A stretch of 64,000 nucleotides of DNA from Roseicella frigidaeris (GCF_003258945.1 NZ_QLIX01000004.1:1-64000), one strand, 5' to 3'; shown: positions 26,981-35,684, counted from the stretch's first letter. Notes: generated by a model not told the origin, from the letters alone. Made by a program: numbers and translations.

Positions 26981-27592
26981 TCAGACCTGGGCGGGCGCCG
27001 GGCCGTGCGGGTCGTTGTGGACGCGCCGCAGCCGCCAGCCGAGGCCGATCAGCAGGGCGCCGGCGACCACCGCCTCGATGCCGACGATCCAGATCAGCGC
27101 CAGCAGGCCCGGGCCGGGATTCACCAGCAGCCAGACGCCGAAGAAGACGCTGACCGCGCCGAACAGCCCCATCAGCACGCTCTTCAGGCGGAAGGCGAGG
27201 ACGAGGCGGAAGACGCCGATCAGGATGCTCCAGAGGCCGGTGATGAAGACCAGCATGATCGCCGAGAGGCCGGGCAGGAACAGGATGGCGGCGGCGGCGG
27301 CGATCGAGGCGAGGCCATCGAGCCAGAACCAGAAGCCGTGCCGTTCCGGCGGCCCCTTGATCGCCTGGTAGAGGGTGGAGATGCCATCGATCGCCATCCA
27401 GGCCGCGAGCAGGCCGAGGAGGAAGGCGAGCCCCATCCCGGGGGCGAGGAAGGCGACCAGGCCGAAGAGGATGGCGACGACGCCGCGCAGGACGAAGACC
27501 CACCAGCCCTGGGCCATCAGGCGGATGAGCGGGAACCGCCCTGGCGGCAGGCCCGGGAGGGGGTTCGGCATGGCCGTATCGGTGCCGGACAT
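26981..27592 (-). CDS. HdeD-like (DUF308) membrane protein
   Basis: A 203-residue protein with six hydrophobic segments in two-segment repeats, such as VLRGVVAILFGLVAFLAPG and LFGAVSVFFGVWLLVNPGPGL; the repeated R-G-x-hydrophobic-F-G pattern is typical of the HdeD/DUF308 family associated with acid stress in enterics. The start at 27592 has AAGGAG eight bases upstream. The role in this organism is unknown. Confidence 0.75.
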   Translation of the reverse strand: MSGTDTAMPNPLPGLPPGRFPLIRLMAQGWWVFVLRGVVAILFGLVAFLAPGMGLAFLLGLLAAWMAIDGISTLYQAIKGPPERHGFWFWLDGLASIAAAAAILFLPGLSAIMLVFITGLWSILIGVFRLVLAFRLKSVLMGLFGAVSVFFGVWLLVNPGPGLLALIWIVGIEAVVAGALLIGLGWRLRRVHNDPHGPAPAQV

Positions 27593-28312
27593 CGGTTGGA
27601 TCTCCTTCCGCTGGAGCAGATCCCGATCAGGCGGACTCACCTGATCGGGTGAAGATGCTCTGAAAACAGGAGGCTAGAGCATTTGCCCCGGGCGCGGGCG
27701 TACGGAAGACGCTCCAGCGAAAACGGCAAGGCCGCGCCCGGACACGCAGCCCTGAGCGCGAACGCCATGCCGCCGGTTCCGCTTGGCCAGGGGCCCCGCG
27801 GCGGTTCTGCGACGCGCCTCGGCACGCCCGCATCGTCGCGTGCCGCCTGGGGAGGCTGTCGTGGCCTGGGACCGGTCACGGCCAAAGCCGGATGGCCGCA
27901 CCGGCAAGTCGCCACGGGACAAGAGGGACAATGTCCCACGCGCCAGACCCACGCTCCGCAAGAACATCGGTGTCAAAAACCTGCCTGCGGCCGGGAAAGT
28001 GATGTAGGGTTACATGCTGCAGCGCCGCGAAACCGGGGGTGTGGTCCTTCGGCAACATCCATTGCATTTGACGAGCGTTGCCGCACCTTCGCCCCTTTGC
28101 TGCCCTTTCGAGCGCCCAACCTTTGGCGAAACTTCACTTGTCTAAGTGATGAGAGCGTGTGTGATCCCGCACATCAACGTGTTCGTAATGCTGCGACTAT
28201 TCGTTGGCAGATCGCACAGGACATCGCGTATCCAGTATCACAAGTTGAGTGGTGGTGCTTTTTTTAAGCATCTACGCGCAACGTGCTGGACCGTGCCACG
28301 AAGGAGAATGCC
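27593..28312. other. 720-base gene-free region upstream of the response regulator
   Basis: I see no convincing gene: the frames that remain open are Arg/Pro/Gly-rich and typical of GC-rich noncoding DNA. It holds palindromic repeat copy 2, a degenerate relative after it, and an AT-richer stretch from about 28060 to 28285 that probably contains the promoter of the regulator gene. The hairpin gtgcttttttttaagcatc-like sequence at about 28255-28272 is a further structured element. Confidence 0.6.
27614..27667. repeat. Palindromic repeat, copy 2
   Basis: Same outer arms as copy 1 (GAGCAGATC; GTGAAGATGCTCTGAAAAC) around a different perfect inner stem CCCGATCAGG-cggactca-CCTGATCGGG (27622-27649). 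The stem sequence differs while pairing is kept, so selection or a copying mechanism preserves the structure. After it, gctagagcatttgcc to gctccagcgaaaac (about 27673-27722) looks like a second, related unit in tandem. Confidence 0.85.
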
Positions 28313-29032
28313 ATGACCATCGCCCGCCCCATCCTGATCGTTGAGGACGACGAGGCGCTGCGTGCCAGCCTGGCGGAACAGATCGCCATGGAGGGCGAGT
28401 TCGTCGTCCATGAGGCGGGGTCGGCGGCCGAGGCGATGACCAAGCTCGCCGATGCCGAGACCCGCTACGATGCCATCCTGCTCGATATCGGCCTGCCCGA
28501 CGCCGATGGCCGCGATGTCTGCGCCCGCCTCCGCCGCGACGGCCAGCGCATGCCGATCATCATGCTGACCGGCGCCGATGCCGAGCAGGACGTGGTGCGC
28601 GGGCTCGATGCCGGCGCCAACGACTACATCGCCAAGCCCTTCCGCCTCTCCGAGCTCCTCGCCCGTGTCCGCGCCCAGCTGCGGGTCTTCGACAATTCCG
28701 AGGACGCGACCTTCACCATCGGCCACTACATGTTCCGCCCGAGCGCGCGGCTGCTGGTCGACCCGGCGAAGAACCGCAAAGTGCGGCTGACCGACAAGGA
28801 GTGCCGCATCCTGAAGTACCTGCTGCGGGCCAATGCGGCGCCGGTGAACCGCGCCACGCTGCTCGCCGATGTCTGGGGCTTCAACAGCGGCGTCACCACC
28901 CATACGCTGGAGACGCATATCTACCGCCTGCGGCAGAAGATGGAGGCCGATCCGGCGAACCCGCAGCTCCTGCTGACCGATCGCGGCGCCTATCGCCTCG
29001 AGCCGCGGGCGGGCGAGCGTCTCGCCGCCTGA
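28313..29032 (+). CDS. OmpR/PhoB-family response regulator
   Basis: A 239-residue regulator: receiver domain with acidic pocket Asp12-Asp13, phosphoacceptor Asp58 in AILLDIGLPD, Thr86 and Lys108 (YIAKPF), then a winged-helix DNA-binding domain (about 135-230) with NSGVTTHTLETHIYRLRQKME as the recognition helix region. The ATG at 28313 follows AAGGAGAATG. The sensor kinase gene 126 bases downstream is the likely partner. It is not CtrA: the recognition region and linker differ. Target genes are unknown. Confidence 0.9.
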   Translation: MTIARPILIVEDDEALRASLAEQIAMEGEFVVHEAGSAAEAMTKLADAETRYDAILLDIGLPDADGRDVCARLRRDGQRMPIIMLTGADAEQDVVRGLDAGANDYIAKPFRLSELLARVRAQLRVFDNSEDATFTIGHYMFRPSARLLVDPAKNRKVRLTDKECRILKYLLRANAAPVNRATLLADVWGFNSGVTTHTLETHIYRLRQKMEADPANPQLLLTDRGAYRLEPRAGERLAA

Positions 29033-29158
29033 GACAATCTGGCCGCCTGACATATCTATTAGGCCGGATTAAAATTTTTGTGATACACCGCGGGCTGCAA
29101 CGGCAGGGCAGGCGGGCCTCCCCAGGGGCCCGGCCCCGGCCAGCCGTGGGTCCGGAGC

Positions 29159-32059
29159 ATGGGGTTGCAGACAGACGAGGCGGTCAAATCCGGCAGGCCG
29201 GCCCGGTGGAAGCACCGGGCCGGGCTTGCCGTGGCGGCCGCCCTGCTCCTGCTGCTGTGGCTGCTGGTCCATCTCGCCGTGCAGGCCGAGTTCCGCCGGG
29301 CGGCTGAGACAGGCTGGCGGCAATCGACCATCCTCGCCCGCAGCCTCGAATCCAGCGTCGCCAACCGGCTGCGCGGCATCGAGAGCCTGCTCCGCTTCGG
29401 CGCCGCGCTGCTGGCCCGCGACCCCGCCGGCTTCTCCATCCCGGCCTGGCTGGCGATCGACCCCGATCCCGACATCCTTGATGCCGCGGTTCTCGGCCCG
29501 GACGGCCGCACCCGCTTCAGCCGGGCCGCGCCACCGGCCGATCCGGCGGCGCTGCGCGACCGGTCGATCATTGCCGCCATCCTGGCCGATCCGGACCCCG
29601 ACCGGCTGGAGGTCGGCGCGCTGCACCCGGCCGGCAACGGCCGGATGGCGCTCGACATCGCCTGGCCGATGCGCGATGCCGCCGGCGGCTTCGCCGGCAT
29701 CATCCTGGTCAGCCTCGACAGCGCCACCTTCACCCGGCTCTACCGCCAACTCGAGCTGCGGGATGCGGTGATCGCGCTCTTCGGCCTGGACGGCGCGCTG
29801 CGCGCCCGGGTCCCCCGGCCGGTCAGCCTGGTCGGCACCATGGTTCCGCCGGCCAGCTTGGCGAGCTTCCGCGCCGGCGCGCTGGAGGCGACCCGGCACG
29901 CGGTGAGCCCGCTGGACGGCGTCGACCGCTTCATCGCCTATCGCCGGGTCGAGGGCCGCTCGCTCATCGTCGCGGTCGGGCTCGCGGCCGATGCGGTGCT
30001 GGCCCCGGCCCGCGAGGAGCAGCGCGAGCTCCTGGCCCTCGGCGGCTTCGTCACCCTCATGGTGGCGGCGCTCTGCCTGCTCGTCCCCCGCCTCCGGCGG
30101 CAGGAGGCGATCGCGCGCGCCCAGCTCGAGGCGGTGGTCGCGCATGCCGGCCAGGGGATCATGATGATCGACCCCAACCGCCGGGTCGCGATCGCCAACA
30201 GCCAGGTCGTCCGGATGCTCGACCTGCCGCCGGCGCTGGTCGCGCCCGGACGGCGGATCGAGGACATCGCCGCCTGGCAGGCCCAGGCGGGGGAGTTCGG
30301 CGGCGGCCCGGCGCCGCACACCCATATCGACAGCCTCGGCGGCCCCGGCTCGCCACCCTTCGTGACGGTGCGGACCCGGCCGAACGGCCGGGTGCTCGAG
30401 ATCCGCACCAACTATGTCGGCGACGGCAGCCATGTCCGCACCTTCACCGACATCACCGAGGCGCGGCGCAGCGCCGAGGCGCTTGCCGCCGCCCGCGACC
30501 GCGCCCTCGCGGCGGAGGCGGCGATGATGGCCGCCTTCGAGAGCGTGCCGCACGGCGTCATGCTGGTGGATGCCGAGAATCGCGTCCGGGTGATCAACCA
30601 GGCAGCGATCGACCTGGCCGGGCTGCCGCCGGAGCTGGCCCGGCCCGGCACCACCATCGAGGCCCTGATCGAGCACCAGAAGCAAACCGGCGAGACCGAT
30701 GCCGGGAGCGAGGCGATCAGGCGCTCCTGGGACGCCATCCGCAACCGGACCGTGTCGGACCTCGCCTATCAGCGGGTGAAGCCGGATGGGCGCGTGATCG
30801 AGGTGCGCACCACCTTCCTCGCGGATGGCCGCTTCATCCGCACCTTCACCGATGTCTCCGCCCACCATGCCGCCCTGCGGGCCGAGGCGGCGGCGCGCGA
30901 GGAGGCGCTGGCCTCCCGCGCCGCCCTCGCCGCCGCCTTCGAGAACGCGCCGATCGGCATCGCCCTGGTCGACGCCGCGCAGCGCCTTGCCTTCATCAAC
31001 CACGCGGCCATCGCGCTGCTCGACCTGCCGCCGGAGCTGAGCCAGCCGGGAACGCCGATGCCGGAGATCCTGCGCCGCGGCATCGGCGTGGCCGGCGAGG
31101 AGGAGCCGGCCGTCCCGGCGGAGACGACGGCCGGGGAGCCGGCCCCGGTCACGCGGCGGACGCGCCAGGGCCGCATCCTGGAGATACGGGTCCGCGACCT
31201 GCCGGATGGCCGCACCCTGCACAGCTTCAGCGACGTCACCGCCCGGCAGGCGGCGCTGCAGGCGCAGCAGGCGGCACGACTGGCGGCCGAGTCGGCGCTG
31301 CGCAGCCGCACCGAATTCCTGGCGATCGTCAGCCATGAGCTGCGCACGCCGCTCAACGCGGTGATCGGGCTGACCGAGGTGCTGCTGGTGCGGGACCCGC
31401 GCCCCGACCAGGCGCCGGACCTGCAGCTGGTCGTCGAGGCGGGCCGGCAGCTCCTGGTCCTGGTGGACGATATCCTCGACATCACCCGGCTCGAGCGCGG
31501 CCGCATGGTGCTGCGCGAGGCGGTCTTCGATCCCTGCGCCATGCTGGCCGACATGGCGCGGCTGACCGCCGCCCGCGCCAGGGCGAAGCAGCTGGATTTC
31601 ACGCTGCTGCTCGCCGCCGGCCTGCCGCAGGCGGCGCTCGGCGACGAGGAGCGGCTGCGCCAGGTCCTGCACAAGCTGCTCGACAACGCCGTGAAGTTCA
31701 CCGAGACGGGCCGCATCACGCTGGAGGCGGCCGTGCTGGCGGAGGATGCGAAGGGCTGGCGGCTCGGCATCACCGTCACCGATACCGGCATCGGCATCGC
31801 GCCCGAGACCGAGGCCTGGCTGTTCGAGCCCTTCACCCAGGCCGACAGCTCGGCGGCCCGGCGCTTCGGCGGCCTCGGCCTCGGCCTCGCCATCAGCCGG
31901 ATGCTGCTCGAGGGCATGGGCGGCAGCATCGCGGCGGAGGCGGCGCCGGGGATGGGCAGCCGCTTCCGCATCACGCTGCCGCTGCGCCGGCCGGAGCCCG
32001 GACGTGCCGCACCCGAGGCGTCGCGCCCGGCGATCCGGCACACGGCGGCCAACAGCTGA
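29159..32059 (+). CDS. Membrane-bound sensor histidine kinase with three PAS domains
   Basis: A 966-residue kinase. Membrane segment at about residues 22-42, a periplasmic Cache-like sensor, a second segment near 296-315, then three related PAS modules (each opening like AAFESVPHGVMLVDAENRVRVIN and ending HVRTFTDIT or HSFSDVT), a HisKA domain with phosphoacceptor His726 in SHELRTPLNAV, and a HATPase domain with DNAVKF, DTGIGIA and GLGLGLAIS. There is no receiver domain, so it should phosphorylate the regulator encoded upstream. The three PAS units look like internal duplications. Confidence 0.92.
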   Translation: MGLQTDEAVKSGRPARWKHRAGLAVAAALLLLLWLLVHLAVQAEFRRAAETGWRQSTILARSLESSVANRLRGIESLLRFGAALLARDPAGFSIPAWLAIDPDPDILDAAVLGPDGRTRFSRAAPPADPAALRDRSIIAAILADPDPDRLEVGALHPAGNGRMALDIAWPMRDAAGGFAGIILVSLDSATFTRLYRQLELRDAVIALFGLDGALRARVPRPVSLVGTMVPPASLASFRAGALEATRHAVSPLDGVDRFIAYRRVEGRSLIVAVGLAADAVLAPAREEQRELLALGGFVTLMVAALCLLVPRLRRQEAIARAQLEAVVAHAGQGIMMIDPNRRVAIANSQVVRMLDLPPALVAPGRRIEDIAAWQAQAGEFGGGPAPHTHIDSLGGPGSPPFVTVRTRPNGRVLEIRTNYVGDGSHVRTFTDITEARRSAEALAAARDRALAAEAAMMAAFESVPHGVMLVDAENRVRVINQAAIDLAGLPPELARPGTTIEALIEHQKQTGETDAGSEAIRRSWDAIRNRTVSDLAYQRVKPDGRVIEVRTTFLADGRFIRTFTDVSAHHAALRAEAAAREEALASRAALAAAFENAPIGIALVDAAQRLAFINHAAIALLDLPPELSQPGTPMPEILRRGIGVAGEEEPAVPAETTAGEPAPVTRRTRQGRILEIRVRDLPDGRTLHSFSDVTARQAALQAQQAARLAAESALRSRTEFLAIVSHELRTPLNAVIGLTEVLLVRDPRPDQAPDLQLVVEAGRQLLVLVDDILDITRLERGRMVLREAVFDPCAMLADMARLTAARARAKQLDFTLLLAAGLPQAALGDEERLRQVLHKLLDNAVKFTETGRITLEAAVLAEDAKGWRLGITVTDTGIGIAPETEAWLFEPFTQADSSAARRFGGLGLGLAISRMLLEGMGGSIAAEAAPGMGSRFRITLPLRRPEPGRAAPEASRPAIRHTAANS

Positions 32060-32127
32060 GGCCACGCGGCCTCGGCCGGTCAGCGCATCGGCGGGCGGAG
32101 GATGCGAAGACGATGGTCAGGGTGGGA

Positions 32128-32203
32128 TGGTGGAGCTGAGCGGGATCGAACCGCTGGCCTCGTCATTGCGAACGACGCGCTCTCCCAACTGAGCTACAGC
32201 CCC
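32128..32203 (-). tRNA. tRNA-Ala (anticodon CGC)
   Basis: The minus strand folds as a full cloverleaf: acceptor GGGGCTG/CAGCTCC including the G3:U70 pair that identifies alanine tRNAs, D-stem GCTC/GAGC, anticodon stem CGTCG/TGACG with loop TTCGCAA (anticodon CGC, reading GCG), and T-stem AGCGG/CCGCT with TTCGATC. The discriminator A and a genomically encoded CCA are present (32128-32131). Confidence 0.95.
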
Positions 32204-32365
32204 GTGCCACCGCACCGCGGCTTGGGGTCCGCGGGGAGCGGCGATATGCCCCAGGCCGCCGGGCAGGTCAAGCGCCTCGCGGCGATTTCCGGCCCGCCGG
32301 GCGCCATGCTTGTCGCGCCGCGGCGGCATCACTAGGTTGCGCCGGCGTTTCTGGCGGGACCGGCG

Positions 32366-32677
32366 ATGTTTCTGGATGTGGTGTTCTTCCTGGCGGGCGC
32401 GGTGCTCGACCTGCTCTGGTGGGCGGTCCTGCTCGCGGTGATCGTGCAGATGCTGATCCAGTTCGGCGTGCTCGACACCCGGAACCGCCTGGTCTGGACG
32501 ATCGCCGATTTCCTCTATCGGGTGACCGAGCCGCTCTTCGGCCGGGTGCGGCGGGTGCTGCCGAATTTCGGGCCGCTCGACCTCTCGCCGCTGGTCGTGC
32601 TGCTGCTGATCACCGCCTGCAAACTGCTGCTCGGCGCCATCGCCAACGCCCTGCTGCGGAACGGGCTGTATTTTTGA
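32366..32677 (+). CDS. YggT-family membrane protein
   Basis: A 103-residue protein with two hydrophobic regions (LLWWAVLLAVIVQMLIQFGV and LSPLVVLLLITACKLLLGAI) separated by RVTEPLFGRVRRVLPNFGPLDLS, the hallmark loop of YggT proteins, which are linked to cell division or osmotic stress in different bacteria. Its stop overlaps the TTG start of the next gene, opening a tightly packed string that runs through folD. Confidence 0.85.
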   Translation: MFLDVVFFLAGAVLDLLWWAVLLAVIVQMLIQFGVLDTRNRLVWTIADFLYRVTEPLFGRVRRVLPNFGPLDLSPLVVLLLITACKLLLGAIANALLRNGLYF

Positions 32678-32979
32678 GCCCTTGGTGGCGGGCCCGTGGC
32701 GACGGCGTCACGGTGCGCGTCCGGGTGCAGCCGCGGGCGCGGCGGGCCGGCCTGCAGGGCCTGGTCCCCGGCGCCGATGGGCCGCGCCTTAAGATTGCGG
32801 TGACCGAAGCGCCGGAGGATGGCCGCGCCAACCGCGCGGTCTGCGCCGCCCTGGCCCGCGCCCTGGGCATGCCGCCCTCGGTCGCGGCCGTTGAACAGGG
32901 CGGCGCGGCACGGGAAAAGGTGGTTTTCGTGGCCGGCGACCCCAAGGCGCTCGGCGACAGGCTGGAGGCGTTGGCATGA
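32674..32979 (+). CDS. DUF167 (YggU-like) protein
   Basis: About 101 residues with [18 protein letters not shown] and [18 protein letters not shown], the conserved opening and the P-x-x-G-x-A-N motif of DUF167. The TTG at 32674 overlaps the yggT stop and is the best start; no ATG fits. yggT-DUF167 linkage is widespread. Function is not established. The stop overlaps the folD ATG as ATGA. Confidence 0.8.
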   Translation: MSPWWRARGDGVTVRVRVQPRARRAGLQGLVPGADGPRLKIAVTEAPEDGRANRAVCAALARALGMPPSVAAVEQGGAAREKVVFVAGDPKALGDRLEALA

Positions 32980-33842
32980 ATTCCCCCGCCATGGGGCGCA
33001 TCATCGATGGCAAGGCGGTGGCGGCGCGGCTGCGCGAAGGCCTCGCGGCGCGGATCGCCGCCCTGCCCTTCCGGCCCGGCCTGCGCGTGGTCCGCGTCGG
33101 CGAGGATCCGGCGAGCGGCGTCTATGTCCGCAACAAGGACCGCGCCGCCGCGGCCGCCGGCTTCGACAGCGCCACCATCCAGCTGCCGGCGGATTGCCGG
33201 GAATCCGACCTGCTGATGCTGGTCGAGGACCTCAACATCGATCCGGCGGTGGACGGCATCCTGGTGCAGCTACCGCTGCCGCCGCAGATCCGCCAGGACC
33301 GGGTGATCGCCGCCATCGACCCGGCCAAGGACGTCGATGGCTTCCACCCGGTGAATGCCGGGCGGCTCGCCACGCAGCAGCCCGGCCTCGTCCCCTGCAC
33401 GCCGAAGGGGGTCATGCATCTGCTGCGCGAGGCCGGGGCGCGGCTGCCCGGCGCCCGGGCCGTGGTGCTCGGCCGCAGCCAGATCGTCGGCCGGCCGATG
33501 GCGCAGCTTCTGCTGGCCGCCGACTGCACGGTGACCATGGCGCATTCCCGCACCCGCGACCTGCCGGCCGAATGCCGCCGGGCGGAGATCCTGGTCGCCG
33601 CCGTCGGCCGGCCGGCGCTGGTGCGAGGCGACTGGATCGGCGAGGGCGCGATCGTCATCGATGTCGGCATCAACCGCGGCGCGGATGGCAAGCTGGTCGG
33701 CGACGTCGCCTTTGCCGAGGCGGCGCCGCGGGCCGCCGCCATCACCCCGGTGCCGGGCGGGGTCGGGCCGATGACCATCGCCTGCCTGCTCGAGAACACG
33801 CTGGAGGCGGCGCTAGCCCGCCGCGGGCTGGCGGGCGCATGA
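32976..33842 (+). CDS. folD: Bifunctional methylene-THF dehydrogenase/methenyl-THF cyclohydrolase
   Basis: A 288-residue FolD. Catalytic Tyr50 and Lys54 (VYVRNKDRA), [19 protein letters not shown], the NADP loop [17 protein letters not shown] and DVGIN plus [11 protein letters not shown] at the end are all present. It interconverts 5,10-methylene- and 10-formyl-THF in the cytoplasm. Coupled by four-base overlaps to DUF167 upstream and to a small membrane protein downstream. Confidence 0.95.
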   Translation: MNSPAMGRIIDGKAVAARLREGLAARIAALPFRPGLRVVRVGEDPASGVYVRNKDRAAAAAGFDSATIQLPADCRESDLLMLVEDLNIDPAVDGILVQLPLPPQIRQDRVIAAIDPAKDVDGFHPVNAGRLATQQPGLVPCTPKGVMHLLREAGARLPGARAVVLGRSQIVGRPMAQLLLAADCTVTMAHSRTRDLPAECRRAEILVAAVGRPALVRGDWIGEGAIVIDVGINRGADGKLVGDVAFAEAAPRAAAITPVPGGVGPMTIACLLENTLEAALARRGLAGA

Positions 33843-34027
33843 AGCTCTATCGGCTGCTGCGCCTTCTGGGCACGGTGGCCTTGCTGGCCGCGGCCCTGCT
33901 GGCGCTGCTCTGGCTGCCGACGCCGACCACGGCGGAATGGCTCCGCATCGCCGGCGTCGGCCTGCCGGCGCTGGCGATGCTGCTGCTGAGCCGCGCCCTG
34001 CGGCGGGCGCAGAAAACCTCGCGATAG
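33839..34027 (+). CDS. Small two-segment membrane protein
   Basis: A 62-residue protein with two hydrophobic stretches ([19 protein letters not shown] and [20 protein letters not shown]) and a basic tail, starting with an ATGA overlap on folD. That translational coupling, rather than similarity to a known family, is the main evidence that it is real. The function is unknown. Confidence 0.55.
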   Translation: MKLYRLLRLLGTVALLAAALLALLWLPTPTTAEWLRIAGVGLPALAMLLLSRALRRAQKTSR

Positions 34028-34309
34028 GGCGGAGCGCGCCCCGGCACGCGGTCGAGCGTGCCGCGCGGGCGCATCCGGACGCCGCAGGCCCCAGACTCTG
34101 ATCGCTCGAGGCGGCCTCGCCGACAAGCGTGCTCACGCGATCGGGCCCTGGCCTGGACCATGATCCGCGCCCCCGGCCGCTCGGCGATGGCGGCCGGCGA
34201 TTTCAGGTCGATCCCAGAACCAGAGGGGATGTCCCGGCGCCATTGGCCGCCGGGCCGATGCTCGGCCACTGGCCCCCGCCTCAGCCGTGGCGGGGCTGGA
34301 CATGCCCGA

Positions 34310-34506
34310 TCACGGAGCTGGGAAATTACATGAAATCCGCAAAAGAATTGAAACGGGCTGGGAGCAAACCAGGATCGGAATCATTAATTGGAACGCGGAC
34401 TGTTGCGCGCGTCACCCCCCCAACCGGCGGGCGCAACCGCCCTGTTGGCTGCCCCCAAGCGCCGACAGGGCCAGCCCCCTGCTTTTCCCCAAAGGCAGGG
34501 GGCTTT
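34310..34506 (+). ncRNA. Candidate small RNA with C-rich loops
   Basis: An AT-richer segment is followed by a C7 run (cacccccccaacc), a 10-bp stem CCCTGTTGGC/GCCGACAGGG with loop tgcccccaagc, and a terminator hairpin with loop cccc. Unpaired C-runs in hairpin loops are a known feature of many alphaproteobacterial trans-acting RNAs that pair with Shine-Dalgarno sequences. The 5' end is a guess and expression is unproven. The short frame from 34330 lacks a well-placed ribosome site. Confidence 0.4.
34473..34506 (+). terminator. Rho-independent-like terminator
   Basis: AGCCCCCTGC (34473-34482) pairs perfectly with GCAGGGGGCT (34495-34504), and TTT/AAA extends the stem inward around a CCCC loop. 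A short T-run follows on the plus strand. Confidence 0.6.
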
Positions 34507-34593
34507 CCGTCTCTCCAGACCAGGCCCCGTTCATCCGGGCTCACGGATCATGACCGGGACCAGCGTTTGATCGGGTGAGGCACGCCTCCGGCG

Positions 34594-35229
34594 TCAGCCG
34601 CGATCCGCCGCTCGCTGCATCACCTCGGCCATCGCCCGGTCGCGCGGATCGACGCTCGCCGCCAGCCCGGCCCTCGCCCCCGACCGGTCCGGCTCGGCCC
34701 GGTTCTGGCTGAGCTTGCGCTTGCCGGTCAGCCGCTCGATCCGCAGCGACAGGCCAAGGATGCCCTTGAGCTGCCCGGCGACGAAGCTGGCCGGGGCATC
34801 CTCCACCGACCAGGGCCGCGGCTGCGCCGCCTCCTGCCGCTCGGTGAGCAGAGCGACGATGGCATGCAGCCGGGCCGGGTCCTCGATGACCTCGACCGGG
34901 CCCTCGGCATGCACCGCCTCGTAATTCCAGGTCGGCACCACCCGGTGATGCTCGGCCTTGGACGGGTACCAGTTGGGCGAGACATAGGCCTCGGCGCCGC
35001 GGAAGATGGCAAGCGCCCGGCCGGCCTCGCGCAGCGCCGCGGCATGCGGGTTGGCCCGCGCGACATGGCCGAGCAGCACGCCCTGCTCCTCCACCAGCGT
35101 CAGGGGCAGATGCGTCACATCCGGCACGCCGCCGGCGCCGTTGGAGACGAGCAGCGCCAGGCGGGCCTCGCGGATCAGGCCGTAGAGGATATCCGGGCGT
35201 TCCTCCCGGAAGGCGGGCGGGTTGTACAT
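34594..35229 (-). CDS. PaiB-like FMN-binding negative transcriptional regulator family protein
   Basis: A 211-residue split-barrel flavoprotein: MYNPPAFREERPDILYGLI at the N-terminus, LPLTLVEEQGVLLGHVARANPH, YVSPNWYPSKAEHHRVVPTWNYEAVHAEG and LKGILGLSLRIERLTGKRKLSQN match PaiB throughout at usual length. Members bind FMN and are named for the Bacillus PaiB repressor, but most have no proven regulatory role. The ATG at 35229 starts the family homology. Confidence 0.85.
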   Translation of the reverse strand: MYNPPAFREERPDILYGLIREARLALLVSNGAGGVPDVTHLPLTLVEEQGVLLGHVARANPHAAALREAGRALAIFRGAEAYVSPNWYPSKAEHHRVVPTWNYEAVHAEGPVEVIEDPARLHAIVALLTERQEAAQPRPWSVEDAPASFVAGQLKGILGLSLRIERLTGKRKLSQNRAEPDRSGARAGLAASVDPRDRAMAEVMQRAADRG

Positions 35230-35339
35230 GCTTGCAGCCTGCCCGAGGGTCGACCGGGCCCGCAACGGCAACCGGCACGGGGCGGGGTTGCGTTCGCGGC
35301 GGGTCTTCTACCTCGGATTATGCAGCCGCCGCATATCAG

Positions 35340-35429
35340 GCGCACGACGCGCCGATCTGCGGCCCGCAGGGCCGAGCGCCCAAACAGGCGCCGCGGCTTA
35401 TGCCGCGAAGACCGAGGCAAACCGGAGGT
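35340..35429 (+). repeat. 90-bp dispersed repeat, copy B
   Basis: Direct-strand copy of the repeat whose inverted counterpart is 24091-24180; 13 of 90 bases differ. It lies in the 251-base gap between the PaiB-like gene start and the small disordered protein gene, so both copies are strictly intergenic. Confidence 0.85.
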
Positions 35430-35480
35430 CCGCGTCCGGCATCCGAGGCGCAGGACGGTGAAGCCGTCCTGCGCTCGGTT

Positions 35481-35684
35481 TCAGGGCTTCGGGTCGTGCT
35501 CCGTTCGCTCCGCGGCGCGTTCGGTGGCCTCGCGATCATTGTGCGGCTTGCCCTTGGCCTGTCCGTCGCCGGCGGCGCCGGCCGCCGGATCGCCGCCGGA
35601 CGCATCCTGCCCCTTCTCCTGCGGCGTCCAACCGGGCTCTCCGGTGCCCTGGCCCGTCTCCTTCGGTGGCGTTGGTTTCGCCAT
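35481..35684 (-). CDS. Small hydrophilic, probably disordered protein
   Basis: A 67-residue protein made almost entirely of Lys, Glu, Gly, Pro, Asp and Gln (for example PPKETGQGTGEPGWTPQEKG) with no hydrophobic core, signal or membrane segment. The ATG at 35684 is preceded by GGAGGGGG, a strong ribosome site, which supports a real gene. I recognise no family. Its charge pattern resembles stress-related hydrophilic proteins, but that is only a resemblance. Confidence 0.5.
   Translation of the reverse strand: MAKPTPPKETGQGTGEPGWTPQEKGQDASGGDPAAGAAGDGQAKGKPHNDREATERAAERTEHDPKP

Larger units (their letters stand above)
34028..34593. other. 566-base region with structured RNA signals and no clear gene
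   Basis: No frame looks like a protein. From about 34310 the sequence becomes AT-richer and then runs into two strong hairpins (34440-34470 and 34473-34504). The left part (34028-34300) is plain GC-rich sequence in which I see nothing. Confidence 0.6.

Noticed and set aside
27683-28267. A 194-codon open frame in the gap before the response regulator
   Set aside because: It crosses the palindromic repeat remnants, changes composition abruptly, has no ribosome site and shows no motif.
28313-29032. Response regulator considered as CtrA
   Set aside because: The receiver and DNA-binding sequences do not match CtrA; its paired kinase is encoded directly downstream.
29069-32065. A 998-codon open frame opposite the sensor kinase gene
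   Set aside because: It has low-complexity composition and no recognisable motif, while the plus strand encodes a complete kinase.
34129-34578. Short open frames in the candidate small RNA region
   Set aside because: The products are Pro/Arg-rich, the start lacks a well-placed ribosome site and the frames run through both hairpins, which explain the sequence better.
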